From: Mucilaginibacter pankratovii
Lineage (GTDB): Bacteria; Bacteroidota; Bacteroidia; Sphingobacteriales; Sphingobacteriaceae
Reading direction: 5' to 3'
DNA: 64,000 nucleotides
Assembly: GCF_014773265.1 (NCBI RefSeq)
Contig: NZ_JACWMY010000002.1
Location: forward strand, 620,001 to 684,000
Below, piece after piece: positions 15,140 through 23,660 of the stretch. A model generated the notes under the pieces. It saw only the letters and a list, made by a program, of their open reading frames with translations, made no database searches and was not told where the DNA came from. The stretch's first letter is position 1. Each line of letters starts with the position of its first letter. Position numbers and translations under genes: made by a program.

Positions 15140-16117
15140 TTATTTAGCGGCCTTTATTTTAACCGGCTTCAATGTCCCAAAAACATCAACCGGCTTTATA
15201 TTGCCTTCTGCGTCGAAATACATTGGTTCTATACAGGTTTCGCGGTTGTAACCGTTGCCATCGGGGATCTTAAAGCGATGATAGGCGATGTACCATTTAT
15301 CGGTACCCGGCACCTGCACTACCGAGTGGTGCCCCGCTCCTTTTACCACGCCTTTGCCTTTTAACACTGGGCGCCCCACAGCCTTAACAAAAGGGCCAAG
15401 CGGTGATTTAGAGGTAGCGTAGGCGATGGAATAACGCGGATCGCGGGTATCGTACTCCGACCACATGAGGTAATAAACGCCCTTCCGCTTGATCATAAAA
15501 GGCCCCTCGTTGTAGCCTTCGGGTTTAAAGGAAGTTATTTTGGTGGTATCGTAGCTTATCATATCATCGTTAAGCTTCAGCACGTTGCATTGGCCTTGCC
15601 CGAAGTACAGGTAAGCGCTGCCATCATCGTCTACAAAAGCCATGGGGTCTATCATTTGGCCGGGGAGCAATCCCTTCCTGATGAGCGGTTTGCCGAGCGG
15701 GTCTTTAAACGGACCGGTTGGCTTATCTGCAACGGCCACGCCGATGTTTACATCGGCAGAATAGTAGTAGTAATATTTACCGTTTTTGGTGGCAATGGTG
15801 GGTGCCCATGCCCGCGCTTTTGCCCAGCTAAGATCCGTTGGCAGGTTAAGGATAACCCCTTCGTTTTTCCAGTCGATAAGGTTGCCTGACGACCAGCAAC
15901 TAAAAGCCGTTGACTGCCAACCAACCGTGCCGTCGGTAGTAGGGTAAATGTAAAACTTATTGTTAAAAACAGCGATGTTTGGGTCAGCATACACCCCGGG
16001 CAAAACCGGCGCGGGAGCATTCAAGGTATCGGCCGACTGCGCGCTTGCATCGGTGTATATGGCTGTGGCAATCAGCATTGCTGCCAGGCATTTCAATGTC
16101 AATCTATTTTTATTCAT
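15140..16117 (-). CDS. Glycoside hydrolase family 43 (arabinofuranosidase-like)
   Basis: 325 residues with a signal peptide ending near 'TDASAQS'. All three GH43 catalytic positions are visible: base Asp in 'PGVYADPNIAVFNNKFYIYP', the pKa-modulating Asp in 'QMIDPMAFVDDDGSAYLYFG' and the acid Glu in 'EGYNEGPFMIKRKGVYYLMW'. The length is that of a single five-bladed propeller with no accessory domain. An alpha-L-arabinofuranosidase removing arabinose side chains from arabinogalactan is the likeliest role; beta-xylosidase or galactosidase cannot be excluded. Its ATG overlaps the GH88 stop by one base (TAATG), so the two are translationally coupled. Confidence 0.92.
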   Translation of the reverse strand: MNKNRLTLKCLAAMLIATAIYTDASAQSADTLNAPAPVLPGVYADPNIAVFNNKFYIYPTTDGTVGWQSTAFSCWSSGNLIDWKNEGVILNLPTDLSWAKARAWAPTIATKNGKYYYYYSADVNIGVAVADKPTGPFKDPLGKPLIRKGLLPGQMIDPMAFVDDDGSAYLYFGQGQCNVLKLNDDMISYDTTKITSFKPEGYNEGPFMIKRKGVYYLMWSEYDTRDPRYSIAYATSKSPLGPFVKAVGRPVLKGKGVVKGAGHHSVVQVPGTDKWYIAYHRFKIPDGNGYNRETCIEPMYFDAEGNIKPVDVFGTLKPVKIKAAK

Positions 16118-17340
16118 TATTTACGTTTAAAGTTTTTATACCTGTTTAAAGCTTCTATAAAATAGTAATCGGCGTAAGTAAGCGGCACATCCACTTCAGA
16201 TTTTGCGGGCAAACTGCCTACGCTATGTTCTAAGATAAAGCCACCGTTGGTTCCCGCAGCGGCAAAATATTTTGGCCCGGATAAATTTTTAATAATGGTT
16301 TCCGCAGCGCGAAAGTAAAGTGCTCCTGATTTAGCATCGGCGTATCGGCATAATTCTAAAAATGCCGAGGCCATTACCGCGGCTGCGGATGCATCTCGCA
16401 AAGCGTTTGGTTTACCGGGCGCATCATAATCCCAATAGGGAATCTTATCGGCAGGCAAATTGGGGCTATTCAGGATATATTTGGCGATGTGGTTAGCCTG
16501 CGCAAGGTATTTTTTATCTTTTGTGGCGCGATACATTACCGTGTAACCATATAAACCCCAGGCCTGTCCCCTTGCCCATGCCGAACTGTCTGCAAAGCCC
16601 TGCGCGGTTTTGCGTTGCTGCACTTCGCCGGTTTGTGGGTTGTAGTTTATAACGTGGTAGGAACTATAATCGGGCCGGAAATGGTTTTTCATCGTAGTGT
16701 TGGCATGGGTAACCGCTATCTTATAAAAGCTGGAATCGCCGGTAACTTTGGTTGCCCAGAATAACAGCTCCAGGTTCATCATATTATCGATGATCACCAA
16801 GTAATCAGACTTTTTCGAATCCCATGATTTGATGCATCCCACCTTAGGATCGAACCGCGTAGCCAGCGATTTCGCGCTGTTGATCAGGATCTGTTTGTAT
16901 TCGGGTTTTGGCTCCACGGTTAAAGCGGTACCAAAACTGCAGTACATCATAAAACCCAGATCGTGGGTGGTGGTGTTGTATTGTTCTTTGGCAAGCACCT
17001 GCATTATACGGTTCGCCTCGTTTAAAAGCGCTGGATCTTTTGACTGCTGATACAAGTACAACAACGTGCCGGGGTAAAAACCACTGCACCACCAGCCCGA
17101 ACCGCTGGTTTCGAATTTATCTGTAGCCGAAAAGTAGGTTTTGGGGAATTGATCCGGCGGGAGCTTTGTTGCCATCAACTTATATTGAGTAACGGCTTTT
17201 TTGTAATCGGCATCTATCGTTTTCAGCAATTTGGCATCCGGCTTAAAATTTGCTTTTTGCGCGTATGAGCTGCCAACCGTAAGCATGGTTATGAACAAGG
17301 CGGGCAACAACTTTTTAATCATCATCAGGTCTTTAAGCAT
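16117..17340 (-). CDS. Glycoside hydrolase family 88 unsaturated glucuronyl hydrolase
   Basis: 407 residues from the ATG at 17340, two bases after the previous stop; other ATGs at 17325 and 17322 would also keep the signal peptide (MMIKKLLPALFITML). The (alpha/alpha)6 barrel carries the GH88 pair of Asp: 'NTTTHDLGFMMYCSFG' and 'YLVIIDNMMNLELLFWAT'. Other conserved parts are 'SGSGWWCSGFYPGTLLYLY', 'DSSAWARGQAWGLYGYT' and 'NALRDASAAAVMAS'. These enzymes hydrate and release 4,5-unsaturated uronic acid from oligosaccharides made by polysaccharide lyases. Its place directly after a BNR_4 enzyme therefore suggests that enzyme is, or works with, a lyase. Confidence 0.93.
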   Translation of the reverse strand: MLKDLMMIKKLLPALFITMLTVGSSYAQKANFKPDAKLLKTIDADYKKAVTQYKLMATKLPPDQFPKTYFSATDKFETSGSGWWCSGFYPGTLLYLYQQSKDPALLNEANRIMQVLAKEQYNTTTHDLGFMMYCSFGTALTVEPKPEYKQILINSAKSLATRFDPKVGCIKSWDSKKSDYLVIIDNMMNLELLFWATKVTGDSSFYKIAVTHANTTMKNHFRPDYSSYHVINYNPQTGEVQQRKTAQGFADSSAWARGQAWGLYGYTVMYRATKDKKYLAQANHIAKYILNSPNLPADKIPYWDYDAPGKPNALRDASAAAVMASAFLELCRYADAKSGALYFRAAETIIKNLSGPKYFAAAGTNGGFILEHSVGSLPAKSEVDVPLTYADYYFIEALNRYKNFKRK

Positions 17341-17342
17341 TA

Positions 17343-18668
17343 TTATTTTAGTTTCGGTTTCCACTCCATCACCTGCACCGGTTGGGGCTTTACCGCTGCG
17401 GTTCCTTCTCCATCTATTTGCGTGGTATTTTGTACAAACAGGTTTAATATCCTTTTATTCATCCACAATTCGGTATCGTAGCTTGGCTCCCAGGAACCAA
17501 CAGATCCGGCGGATATATCAGACAATGCCCAATTCGCCTTATTCAAATCATTACTAACAGCTATCGAAACCTTGCTGCCCCGCTCCTCATCCCTAAAAAT
17601 AAGTGCTGCCGCAATTTTATCTTTTTGTTTCCAGGCCACTATCTGCGGGCGCGAAACCGGGATCGCTTTGGTACCAATGCCGCCGAGACTAAAAGGCGTT
17701 TTTCTGAAACCTAAATTAGCGGTATGCCACTGGCCGTTAGCATAATAAATTAGGTGGTATTGCGGCACGGTTTGGTTGGCATCGCGCCAGTAAGTGGCTA
17801 TGTATGGGTTTCCCTCGTCATCGGCAAACATGGATGTTTGGTTAATGAGTTCGCTTTTTTGCGGGATGCGGGCCGCGTATTCTGCCGTGGCTGCTGTAAT
17901 GGGCAGGCTGTATTTTTCGCCGTTGGTACGTGCCCATGTTTTGCCGCCATCTGCAGATCGCGCGTAGCTCATATCATGGTTACTGGCCACATCCGGCGAT
18001 TCGCGCCACACCCATGACAGGTGGATGGTTCCCTTGCTGTCTATTGCAATTTGCCAATAAGCGTTGCGGGCTTTTTCGCCATCTATCAGGTTATCCTGTA
18101 CGCGCATCCATTTTTTTGTTTTTACGCTATACTTGTTTAAAATAAGATTACCATTGCCTGATTGCCCGTCGCGGTAAAAGAATAGCAGGTCGCCGCCCGG
18201 TAATTTGTAAAACTCGGGGTAGGTTACCTTATCCTCGTTTTGGCCTGTCATGGATAGTTTTGCACCCAGCACTAAGCTGCCCGGTGATACACTGCGGGCA
18301 TAATTAAGTGGCTGGTTATGGTGCCCCCATGCTATATGCAGGTACCCTGCACCATCAACCATAATACTGATGGACTTGTGGGCATCAGCGGCATCGCCTT
18401 TATAGGCAGTCTGCTGAACTTGCCATTGAGAAGAAGTTTGCGTCCTCTTAGCCAGCACTACAAATTGCTCTGCATTATAAAAGGCCGCGTATTGCGTGCC
18501 TTTAAAGGTAACCAATGCATTTTTTCGAAAAATAACCGTGTTAACAGAGTTGTTTGCCCAGCCATTATCAGCGATGGTGCTTACCTGTGCAAACGCGGCA
18601 AATGGTGCCGTTAAAAACAGCACGCAAAATAAGTATATCGTTATTTTAACCTTTGGGTTTAACAGCAT
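17343..18668 (-). CDS. BNR_4 seven-bladed propeller enzyme (GH145 rhamnosidase or PL27 Rha-GlcA lyase type)
   Basis: 441 residues from the ATG at 18668 (MLLNPKVKITIYLF); the frame extends ten codons further without a better start. A signal peptide ends near 'FAAFAQV'. Conserved BNR_4 (PF15892) features are 'DAHKSISIMVDGAGYLHIAW', 'GHHNQPLNYARS', 'DKVTYPEFYKLPGGDLLFFY', 'HDMSYARSADGGKTW' and 'INQTSMFADDEGNPYIATYW'. In arabinogalactan loci of Bacteroides this fold occurs as GH145 alpha-L-rhamnosidase and as PL27 L-rhamnose-alpha-1,4-D-glucuronate lyase, which use opposite faces of the propeller; ulvan lyases are also related. With GH88 directly downstream I favour the lyase. It is the first enzyme gene after SusD. 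Confidence 0.88.
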   Translation of the reverse strand: MLLNPKVKITIYLFCVLFLTAPFAAFAQVSTIADNGWANNSVNTVIFRKNALVTFKGTQYAAFYNAEQFVVLAKRTQTSSQWQVQQTAYKGDAADAHKSISIMVDGAGYLHIAWGHHNQPLNYARSVSPGSLVLGAKLSMTGQNEDKVTYPEFYKLPGGDLLFFYRDGQSGNGNLILNKYSVKTKKWMRVQDNLIDGEKARNAYWQIAIDSKGTIHLSWVWRESPDVASNHDMSYARSADGGKTWARTNGEKYSLPITAATAEYAARIPQKSELINQTSMFADDEGNPYIATYWRDANQTVPQYHLIYYANGQWHTANLGFRKTPFSLGGIGTKAIPVSRPQIVAWKQKDKIAAALIFRDEERGSKVSIAVSNDLNKANWALSDISAGSVGSWEPSYDTELWMNKRILNLFVQNTTQIDGEGTAAVKPQPVQVMEWKPKLK

Positions 18669-18736
18669 AGCATCGTTTAAAAATGTAAGCGGCAGCATCG
18701 CGCTGCCGCATTACAACCAATATATAAACTATCTCT

Positions 18737-20362
18737 CTAATAGCCTGGGTTTTGCTCTAATACCGCATCCTTATTCAATTGAATTTCTCCTAAAGGAATA
18801 GGCATTAAAAGGTTTTTAGCTGCGAGGCCTGTAATAGGCTTCTGTGCATCGTTTGAGTTAAGGCGGATCGCACGCTCAACCAGTGTGCCGGTGCGCATCA
18901 GCGTCATGCGGCGGTTTTCCTCGCCTAACAATTCGCGGGCACGCTCATCCAAAATAAAATTCATGTCCATTTGAGATGCGTTCACCAGGTCAGCATTTGC
19001 CCTTGTGCGTAAAACGTTTATAGTAGTAGCGGCTTCGGCGGTTTTACCTTGTTTTACCTGTGCTTCGGCAAGTAAAAGATAGGTTTCGCCTAAACGCATT
19101 AGTATAAAATCTTTGATCATGGCGTAACCGAAGGTATCATTCGGGTCGAAAGCTCCCCACTTAGTAGTGCTCGGGCAAACTTTAAAAAGGGTATCGGGCC
19201 CGGTGAATGGCACCGGTTTGCCATATTTGGCGGCGTATGCAGGGGCCGGGTCGTTGTAATAATAGTGCCTTTTGATGTTGTATTCAGAGTTACGGATATC
19301 ATTGCCCTTGTAAAGCCCGTAAAGCACCCAGTTGCTTAGGCGCAGCCTGCCTATACCACGGCCACCAAGACTATCGGCGATTGCCATACCAGCCAGATTG
19401 TAATAAGCTGCACCCCAAACACGCCTTTGCTGCGGGTTATCGGTAATACCGCCTACAACTACAGTTGGGTTTTCCTGCTCCAATACCCAAATGGCTTCGG
19501 TGTTCCCCTGCGATCTTCTTTCGTTTCCGTATTTAAACATGTCCGAGAAATAATCGCCCGGCAAACTTGTTTTTACGCCATAGCGTGCTTTGATCAGGCT
19601 AAATTTACCGCTATTGATGATAGCTTGAGCGGTTTGCTCGGCCAGGTCGTTTTTATTCATGCGCAGGTAAACCTCGGTAAGTAACTGCATAGCCATAAAC
19701 TTGTTGGCGCGGCCGTACAGCTTACCTTTTGTGTTGGTTTTAACACTTTCAATATCCGGCAAATTGGCTGCGGCGAATACCAGGTCGGCAACAATAAAAT
19801 CATTCACCTGGGTTAGCGGAGCCCGCACAAAATCTATTTTGGGGCCGGTAAGCGCGTGCTGTACTAATGGTACGGCGCCAAAGCATGTTGCCAGGTTGTT
19901 GTAGGCATAAGCCCTAAAGAACCTCGCTTCGGCGTTTACAGCTTTTTTGCCGTTTGCACTCAGGCTGGTTACGCTCGGGTTTTCCACCCCATCAATAATA
20001 ATGTTGGTAAGGTTCACAAGTATATAATTCCGGTTCCAGGTACGGCCTGCGGCGCCATCTGTTGGCGTTAACGAGGCGTAATTGTAGTAAGGGATCTCAA
20101 CACCCTGCTGGTTTGCGGTGGAGTTGGCAATATCGGTACCAACCGCCCAAACCGCCGGCCAGCCCTGCTGATCGGCCCAGGAGAATATAGTACTTACGTG
20201 ATTGTACAGCCCTACTAAGGATGCTTCGAAACCCAACGAATCGGTTAGCGTTAGCGGCGTGTATGACGAGAATGGTTTTTCGTCGAGAAAGTTCTTTTTA
20301 CATGATGAAGATGCAAAAAACAAAGCTGACAAACCTGCCAGTATGGTTATATATTTTTTCAT
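18737..20362 (-). CDS. SusD/RagB family surface glycan-binding lipoprotein
   Basis: 541 residues. The lipoprotein signal 'ALFFASSSCKKNFLDEKPFS' places the lipidated Cys near residue 22. The SusD fold shows tetratricopeptide-like helices including 'NAEARFFRAYAYNNLATCFG' and 'PLVQHALTG', and the C-terminal 'LRLGETYLLLAEAQVKQGK', 'TINVLRTRANADL' and 'FILDERARELLGEENRRMTL' typical of the family. It sits on the cell surface as a lid over the SusC porin and captures oligosaccharides. It lies 19 bases downstream of SusC and 68 bases upstream of the BNR_4 gene, with the same strand throughout. Confidence 0.96.
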   Translation of the reverse strand: MKKYITILAGLSALFFASSSCKKNFLDEKPFSSYTPLTLTDSLGFEASLVGLYNHVSTIFSWADQQGWPAVWAVGTDIANSTANQQGVEIPYYNYASLTPTDGAAGRTWNRNYILVNLTNIIIDGVENPSVTSLSANGKKAVNAEARFFRAYAYNNLATCFGAVPLVQHALTGPKIDFVRAPLTQVNDFIVADLVFAAANLPDIESVKTNTKGKLYGRANKFMAMQLLTEVYLRMNKNDLAEQTAQAIINSGKFSLIKARYGVKTSLPGDYFSDMFKYGNERRSQGNTEAIWVLEQENPTVVVGGITDNPQQRRVWGAAYYNLAGMAIADSLGGRGIGRLRLSNWVLYGLYKGNDIRNSEYNIKRHYYYNDPAPAYAAKYGKPVPFTGPDTLFKVCPSTTKWGAFDPNDTFGYAMIKDFILMRLGETYLLLAEAQVKQGKTAEAATTINVLRTRANADLVNASQMDMNFILDERARELLGEENRRMTLMRTGTLVERAIRLNSNDAQKPITGLAAKNLLMPIPLGEIQLNKDAVLEQNPGY

Positions 20363-20381
20363 ATCAATGTTTCTTTAAATG

Positions 20382-23369
20382 TTAACGTAATGACACGTTG
20401 AGGCCCAATATAAATGTGCGTGTAAGCGGGTAATTGTTTGTCCAGTCGCCGGAGCCCCTGCCTGAGTAGTTATTCTCCGGATCCCAGCCTATCCAGTTGG
20501 TAAAGGTATGCAGGTTGCGCCCGCTGGCGTATACTGTTAAACCACCCAAATGAAGTTTCTGCAATACCGATTGCCCAAACACATAGCTCAGTGTTACATC
20601 TTTTATACGGGTGTAGCTTGCATCTGAAGCATAACCGTAACCTCTTGTATTATTGTATGATAAAGCCGGGCGGGTGTTGCTTTTGTTATCGGCTGTCCAG
20701 TAACCTATTTCGGCAGGCGTATTACGACGGCCTGTTTCATCGCCATAGGTAAGATCCTGGTTGTTTTTGGTCATGCCCTGCGCGGTTTGTATAAATACGC
20801 TAAGGTTGATGTTTTTATAGTGGAAGGTATTGGTTAAACCGCCTGTCCATTTCGGGGTGGTTTGGCCCAATATCATCCTGTCGCCATCGGGGGTTATCTT
20901 ACCATCGCCATTCAGATCGGCAAATTTAAGGTCGCCTGGTTTTGCGCCTGGATCTTGTTTAGAAGCATCCTCGCCTGTTTGCCAAATGCCGGTCATTTTA
21001 TAATCGTACACTACACTGATAGGTTTGCCCAGGAACCAGCGGTTACCTAAGTCGTCCTTACCATCGCCATACAGATAAGTGATCTGGTTTTTGTTGGTGG
21101 CGAATACAATGGTGGTTTCCCAGCGGAAATCGGTCGATTCGATATTATGTGTATTCAACGTAACTTCTATGCCCCTGTTTTGAGTTTTGCCTATATTCTC
21201 AAATACCAAAGAATAACCGGTAATAATAGGCAGGCTCCTTAACAACAGCAAGCCGTTTGTTTTATTCTGATAGGCATCAATACTACCATTTACCCGGTTT
21301 TTAAATAGAGAGAAATCTACACCGATGTTGGCGGTTTTAGTGTTTTCCCACTGCAACGCGCTGTTACCAAGGTTACCGGCAAGCACACCAATGGTGCTGA
21401 TACCATTGAACGGAGAACGCGCGGTACCATCTGTTGTAATGGTGCGGTACACCGGGATGGCCTCGTTACCGGTTTGGCCGTATGATAAACGCAGCTTAAG
21501 GTTATCAACCACCTTTGAGTCTTTCATAAACGATTCGTTACTCACGTTCCAGCCCAATGCAGCTGAAGGGAACACACCATATTTGGTAGTATTTGCACCA
21601 AATACCGATGATCCATCGCGGCGGGCGGTAATGGTTAACAGGTAACGGCTATCGTACGAGTAGTTCAACCTGCCCATCTGCGAGTTTAAAGCATACCTGT
21701 CGCGGTATGATCCGCTTGTTTGTGTTGCACCGGCACCCAGGTTATCGGCACCCAGTTCATCGTTGATGAAGCCGCTTGCGCCTGCAGTGGTTGAGCTGTA
21801 CTTACGCTGCTGCGAGCTGTATAAGCCAGTAAAATCGATGTGATGTTTGTCCCAGTTTTTTGCGTAGCTCAGGATATTCTCCAGCGTGTAGCTATTGGTT
21901 GACGCGTTGAAATTACTGGCAGTACCAATCATGTCATTTGCAAGCCTGCCGGTATAGCTGGATCTGCGCTCGGGGAAGAAAGTGTAACCCGCGTTTAAAC
22001 GGTATTTTAAGCCGGTAAGCACACCCGGGAATTTAATCTCGGCGTAGCCATTACCATTGATGTTGGTTGTACGGCTTAGCTGCTTGGTAGTTAAACCCAA
22101 CATGGGGTTGGTGTATAACTGCTCGGGATTCATGGGGTAAATGGTATACGTGCCGTTGGCGTTATACTCCTGGCCATAAGGGCTCATGGCAGTAGCAAAC
22201 AACAGGTTTGCACGGCCGCCATCGTAATTATTGCTTGATAAAAAAAGCGACGTACCGATGGTTAAAAAGCTGGTTACGTTAACATCCAAATTTGAACGAA
22301 GGGCAACACGCTTAAACTGGTATCCTTTTATTACGCCTTTCTGATCGAGGTAATCGCCCGAGATAAAGTATTTCACATCGTTCGATCCGCCCGAAACACT
22401 CAGGTTATGGTCTTGTATCACACCCTGCTGCGTGGCTTCTTTTACCCAGTCGGTAGTTTTACCTGCGTTATAGTTGGCCAATTCGCCAAAGTTTGGCACC
22501 GGGTTGGTTTGTGTTTGGCCTGTTTGCTTAAGGTAGTCGGCATATTTTTGTACATACTCGGCACCGTTACGCGGGGTAAGGATGCGTGCAAGATCTTCTA
22601 CACCGGCATAACCGTTGTAGCGTATTACCGGCGTGCCGGTGTTACCGCGCTTGGTGGTAATTAATATAACGCCATTAGAACCATTGGTGCCGTAAATAGC
22701 GGTAGCCGATGCATCCTTCAGGATCTCTACCGAGGCGATATCATTGGAGTTGATATCATTTAACGAACCACCTGTTTTGCTCAGTGGAATCCCGTCGACA
22801 ACCACATAAGGGCCGGAGTTGGCATTGATAGAATTTTGCCCCCTGATAAGCGCTGCCGGCTGACTGCCCGGTACAGACGAGGTAGTGGTAACGGTTACAC
22901 CCGCCACTGCACCTTCAATAGCCTGCAATACGTTGGTAACCGGCAATTGCGATAAGCGCTGTTTTGGTACCGATGTTACCGAACCGGTAACGTCCGATCG
23001 TTTTTGAGTACCGTAACCTACTACTATTACTTCGGCCAGGTCTTTACCGGACTGGGTGAGCGTAATTTTAAGCGCATCAGTTGCCTGGCTTACGCTAACT
23101 GTTTTGCTGCCCATGCCCACAAAAGATACATTAAGTGTTGATGGCCCGGTTAATGATAAGGTAAATTTACCGTTTACATCGGCAACTACGCCCTGCGAGG
23201 TGCCCACCACCCCTATGCTTGCCCCCGGTACCGGGATGCCTTTATCATCAACTACGGTACCTTTTACGGTAAAAGGCCCGGTTTGCGCATAAGCCGCGCC
23301 GCCTAAGCCTATAATGAGCGCACTCATAAGTAAGGTTAAGCGAATTAAATTTGTAATTGTTTTTCTCAT
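20382..23369 (-). CDS. SusC/RagA family TonB-dependent outer-membrane transporter
   Basis: 995 residues from the ATG at 23369 (MRKTITNLIRLTLL), which gives a clean signal peptide ending near 'GAAYAQTG'; a start 21 codons earlier would precede it with a polar segment. A carboxypeptidase-regulatory-like domain follows (about 30-110, 'VKGTVVDDKGIPVPGASIGV'), then the plug with a TonB-box-like 'AEVIVVGYGTQKRSDVTGSV' and 'SASATAIYGT'-type motif 'DASATAIYGTNGSNGVILIT'. The rest is the 22-strand barrel ending in 'RTFILGLNVSLR'. It imports oligosaccharides bound by SusD, driven by TonB. It is the first structural gene of the PUL, preceded by a 291-base gap that presumably holds the regulated promoter. 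Confidence 0.97.
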   Translation of the reverse strand: MRKTITNLIRLTLLMSALIIGLGGAAYAQTGPFTVKGTVVDDKGIPVPGASIGVVGTSQGVVADVNGKFTLSLTGPSTLNVSFVGMGSKTVSVSQATDALKITLTQSGKDLAEVIVVGYGTQKRSDVTGSVTSVPKQRLSQLPVTNVLQAIEGAVAGVTVTTTSSVPGSQPAALIRGQNSINANSGPYVVVDGIPLSKTGGSLNDINSNDIASVEILKDASATAIYGTNGSNGVILITTKRGNTGTPVIRYNGYAGVEDLARILTPRNGAEYVQKYADYLKQTGQTQTNPVPNFGELANYNAGKTTDWVKEATQQGVIQDHNLSVSGGSNDVKYFISGDYLDQKGVIKGYQFKRVALRSNLDVNVTSFLTIGTSLFLSSNNYDGGRANLLFATAMSPYGQEYNANGTYTIYPMNPEQLYTNPMLGLTTKQLSRTTNINGNGYAEIKFPGVLTGLKYRLNAGYTFFPERRSSYTGRLANDMIGTASNFNASTNSYTLENILSYAKNWDKHHIDFTGLYSSQQRKYSSTTAGASGFINDELGADNLGAGATQTSGSYRDRYALNSQMGRLNYSYDSRYLLTITARRDGSSVFGANTTKYGVFPSAALGWNVSNESFMKDSKVVDNLKLRLSYGQTGNEAIPVYRTITTDGTARSPFNGISTIGVLAGNLGNSALQWENTKTANIGVDFSLFKNRVNGSIDAYQNKTNGLLLLRSLPIITGYSLVFENIGKTQNRGIEVTLNTHNIESTDFRWETTIVFATNKNQITYLYGDGKDDLGNRWFLGKPISVVYDYKMTGIWQTGEDASKQDPGAKPGDLKFADLNGDGKITPDGDRMILGQTTPKWTGGLTNTFHYKNINLSVFIQTAQGMTKNNQDLTYGDETGRRNTPAEIGYWTADNKSNTRPALSYNNTRGYGYASDASYTRIKDVTLSYVFGQSVLQKLHLGGLTVYASGRNLHTFTNWIGWDPENNYSGRGSGDWTNNYPLTRTFILGLNVSLR

Positions 23370-23660
23370 ATTGTTTGGATTTGGTTTGTTAGAGTGTATT
23401 GGTTTTTTGGGGAGTTGATTAAATTTATCCATACAGGTCGGGGCAACTCAAGTACGCGCCGGAGCGGTTGAAGTTCATAGCAGTTTTTTGGGTTTAATAA
23501 TTGCACTGTAAGCATTAAATGTAGAACTTACAGTTATTGGTTAAGACGAAATAAGGGTATTTATTTGGAAGCTTAGAGGGGTAAAACAGTAAAATAGAGG
23601 GGGGGGTAAAATTGATAATTAAGTGTTTTTATACAATTAATACCAAACAGGCGGTTTTCG
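23370..23660. promoter_or_regulatory. Upstream region of susC, likely target of the hybrid regulator
   Basis: About 290 non-coding bases between the hybrid sensor-regulator and SusC, both on the minus strand. It should hold the SusC promoter and the binding site for the AraC domain of the neighbouring regulator. I cannot pick a convincing -7 element. A run of eight G (23599-23606) stands out and could be prone to slippage. Confidence 0.45.
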
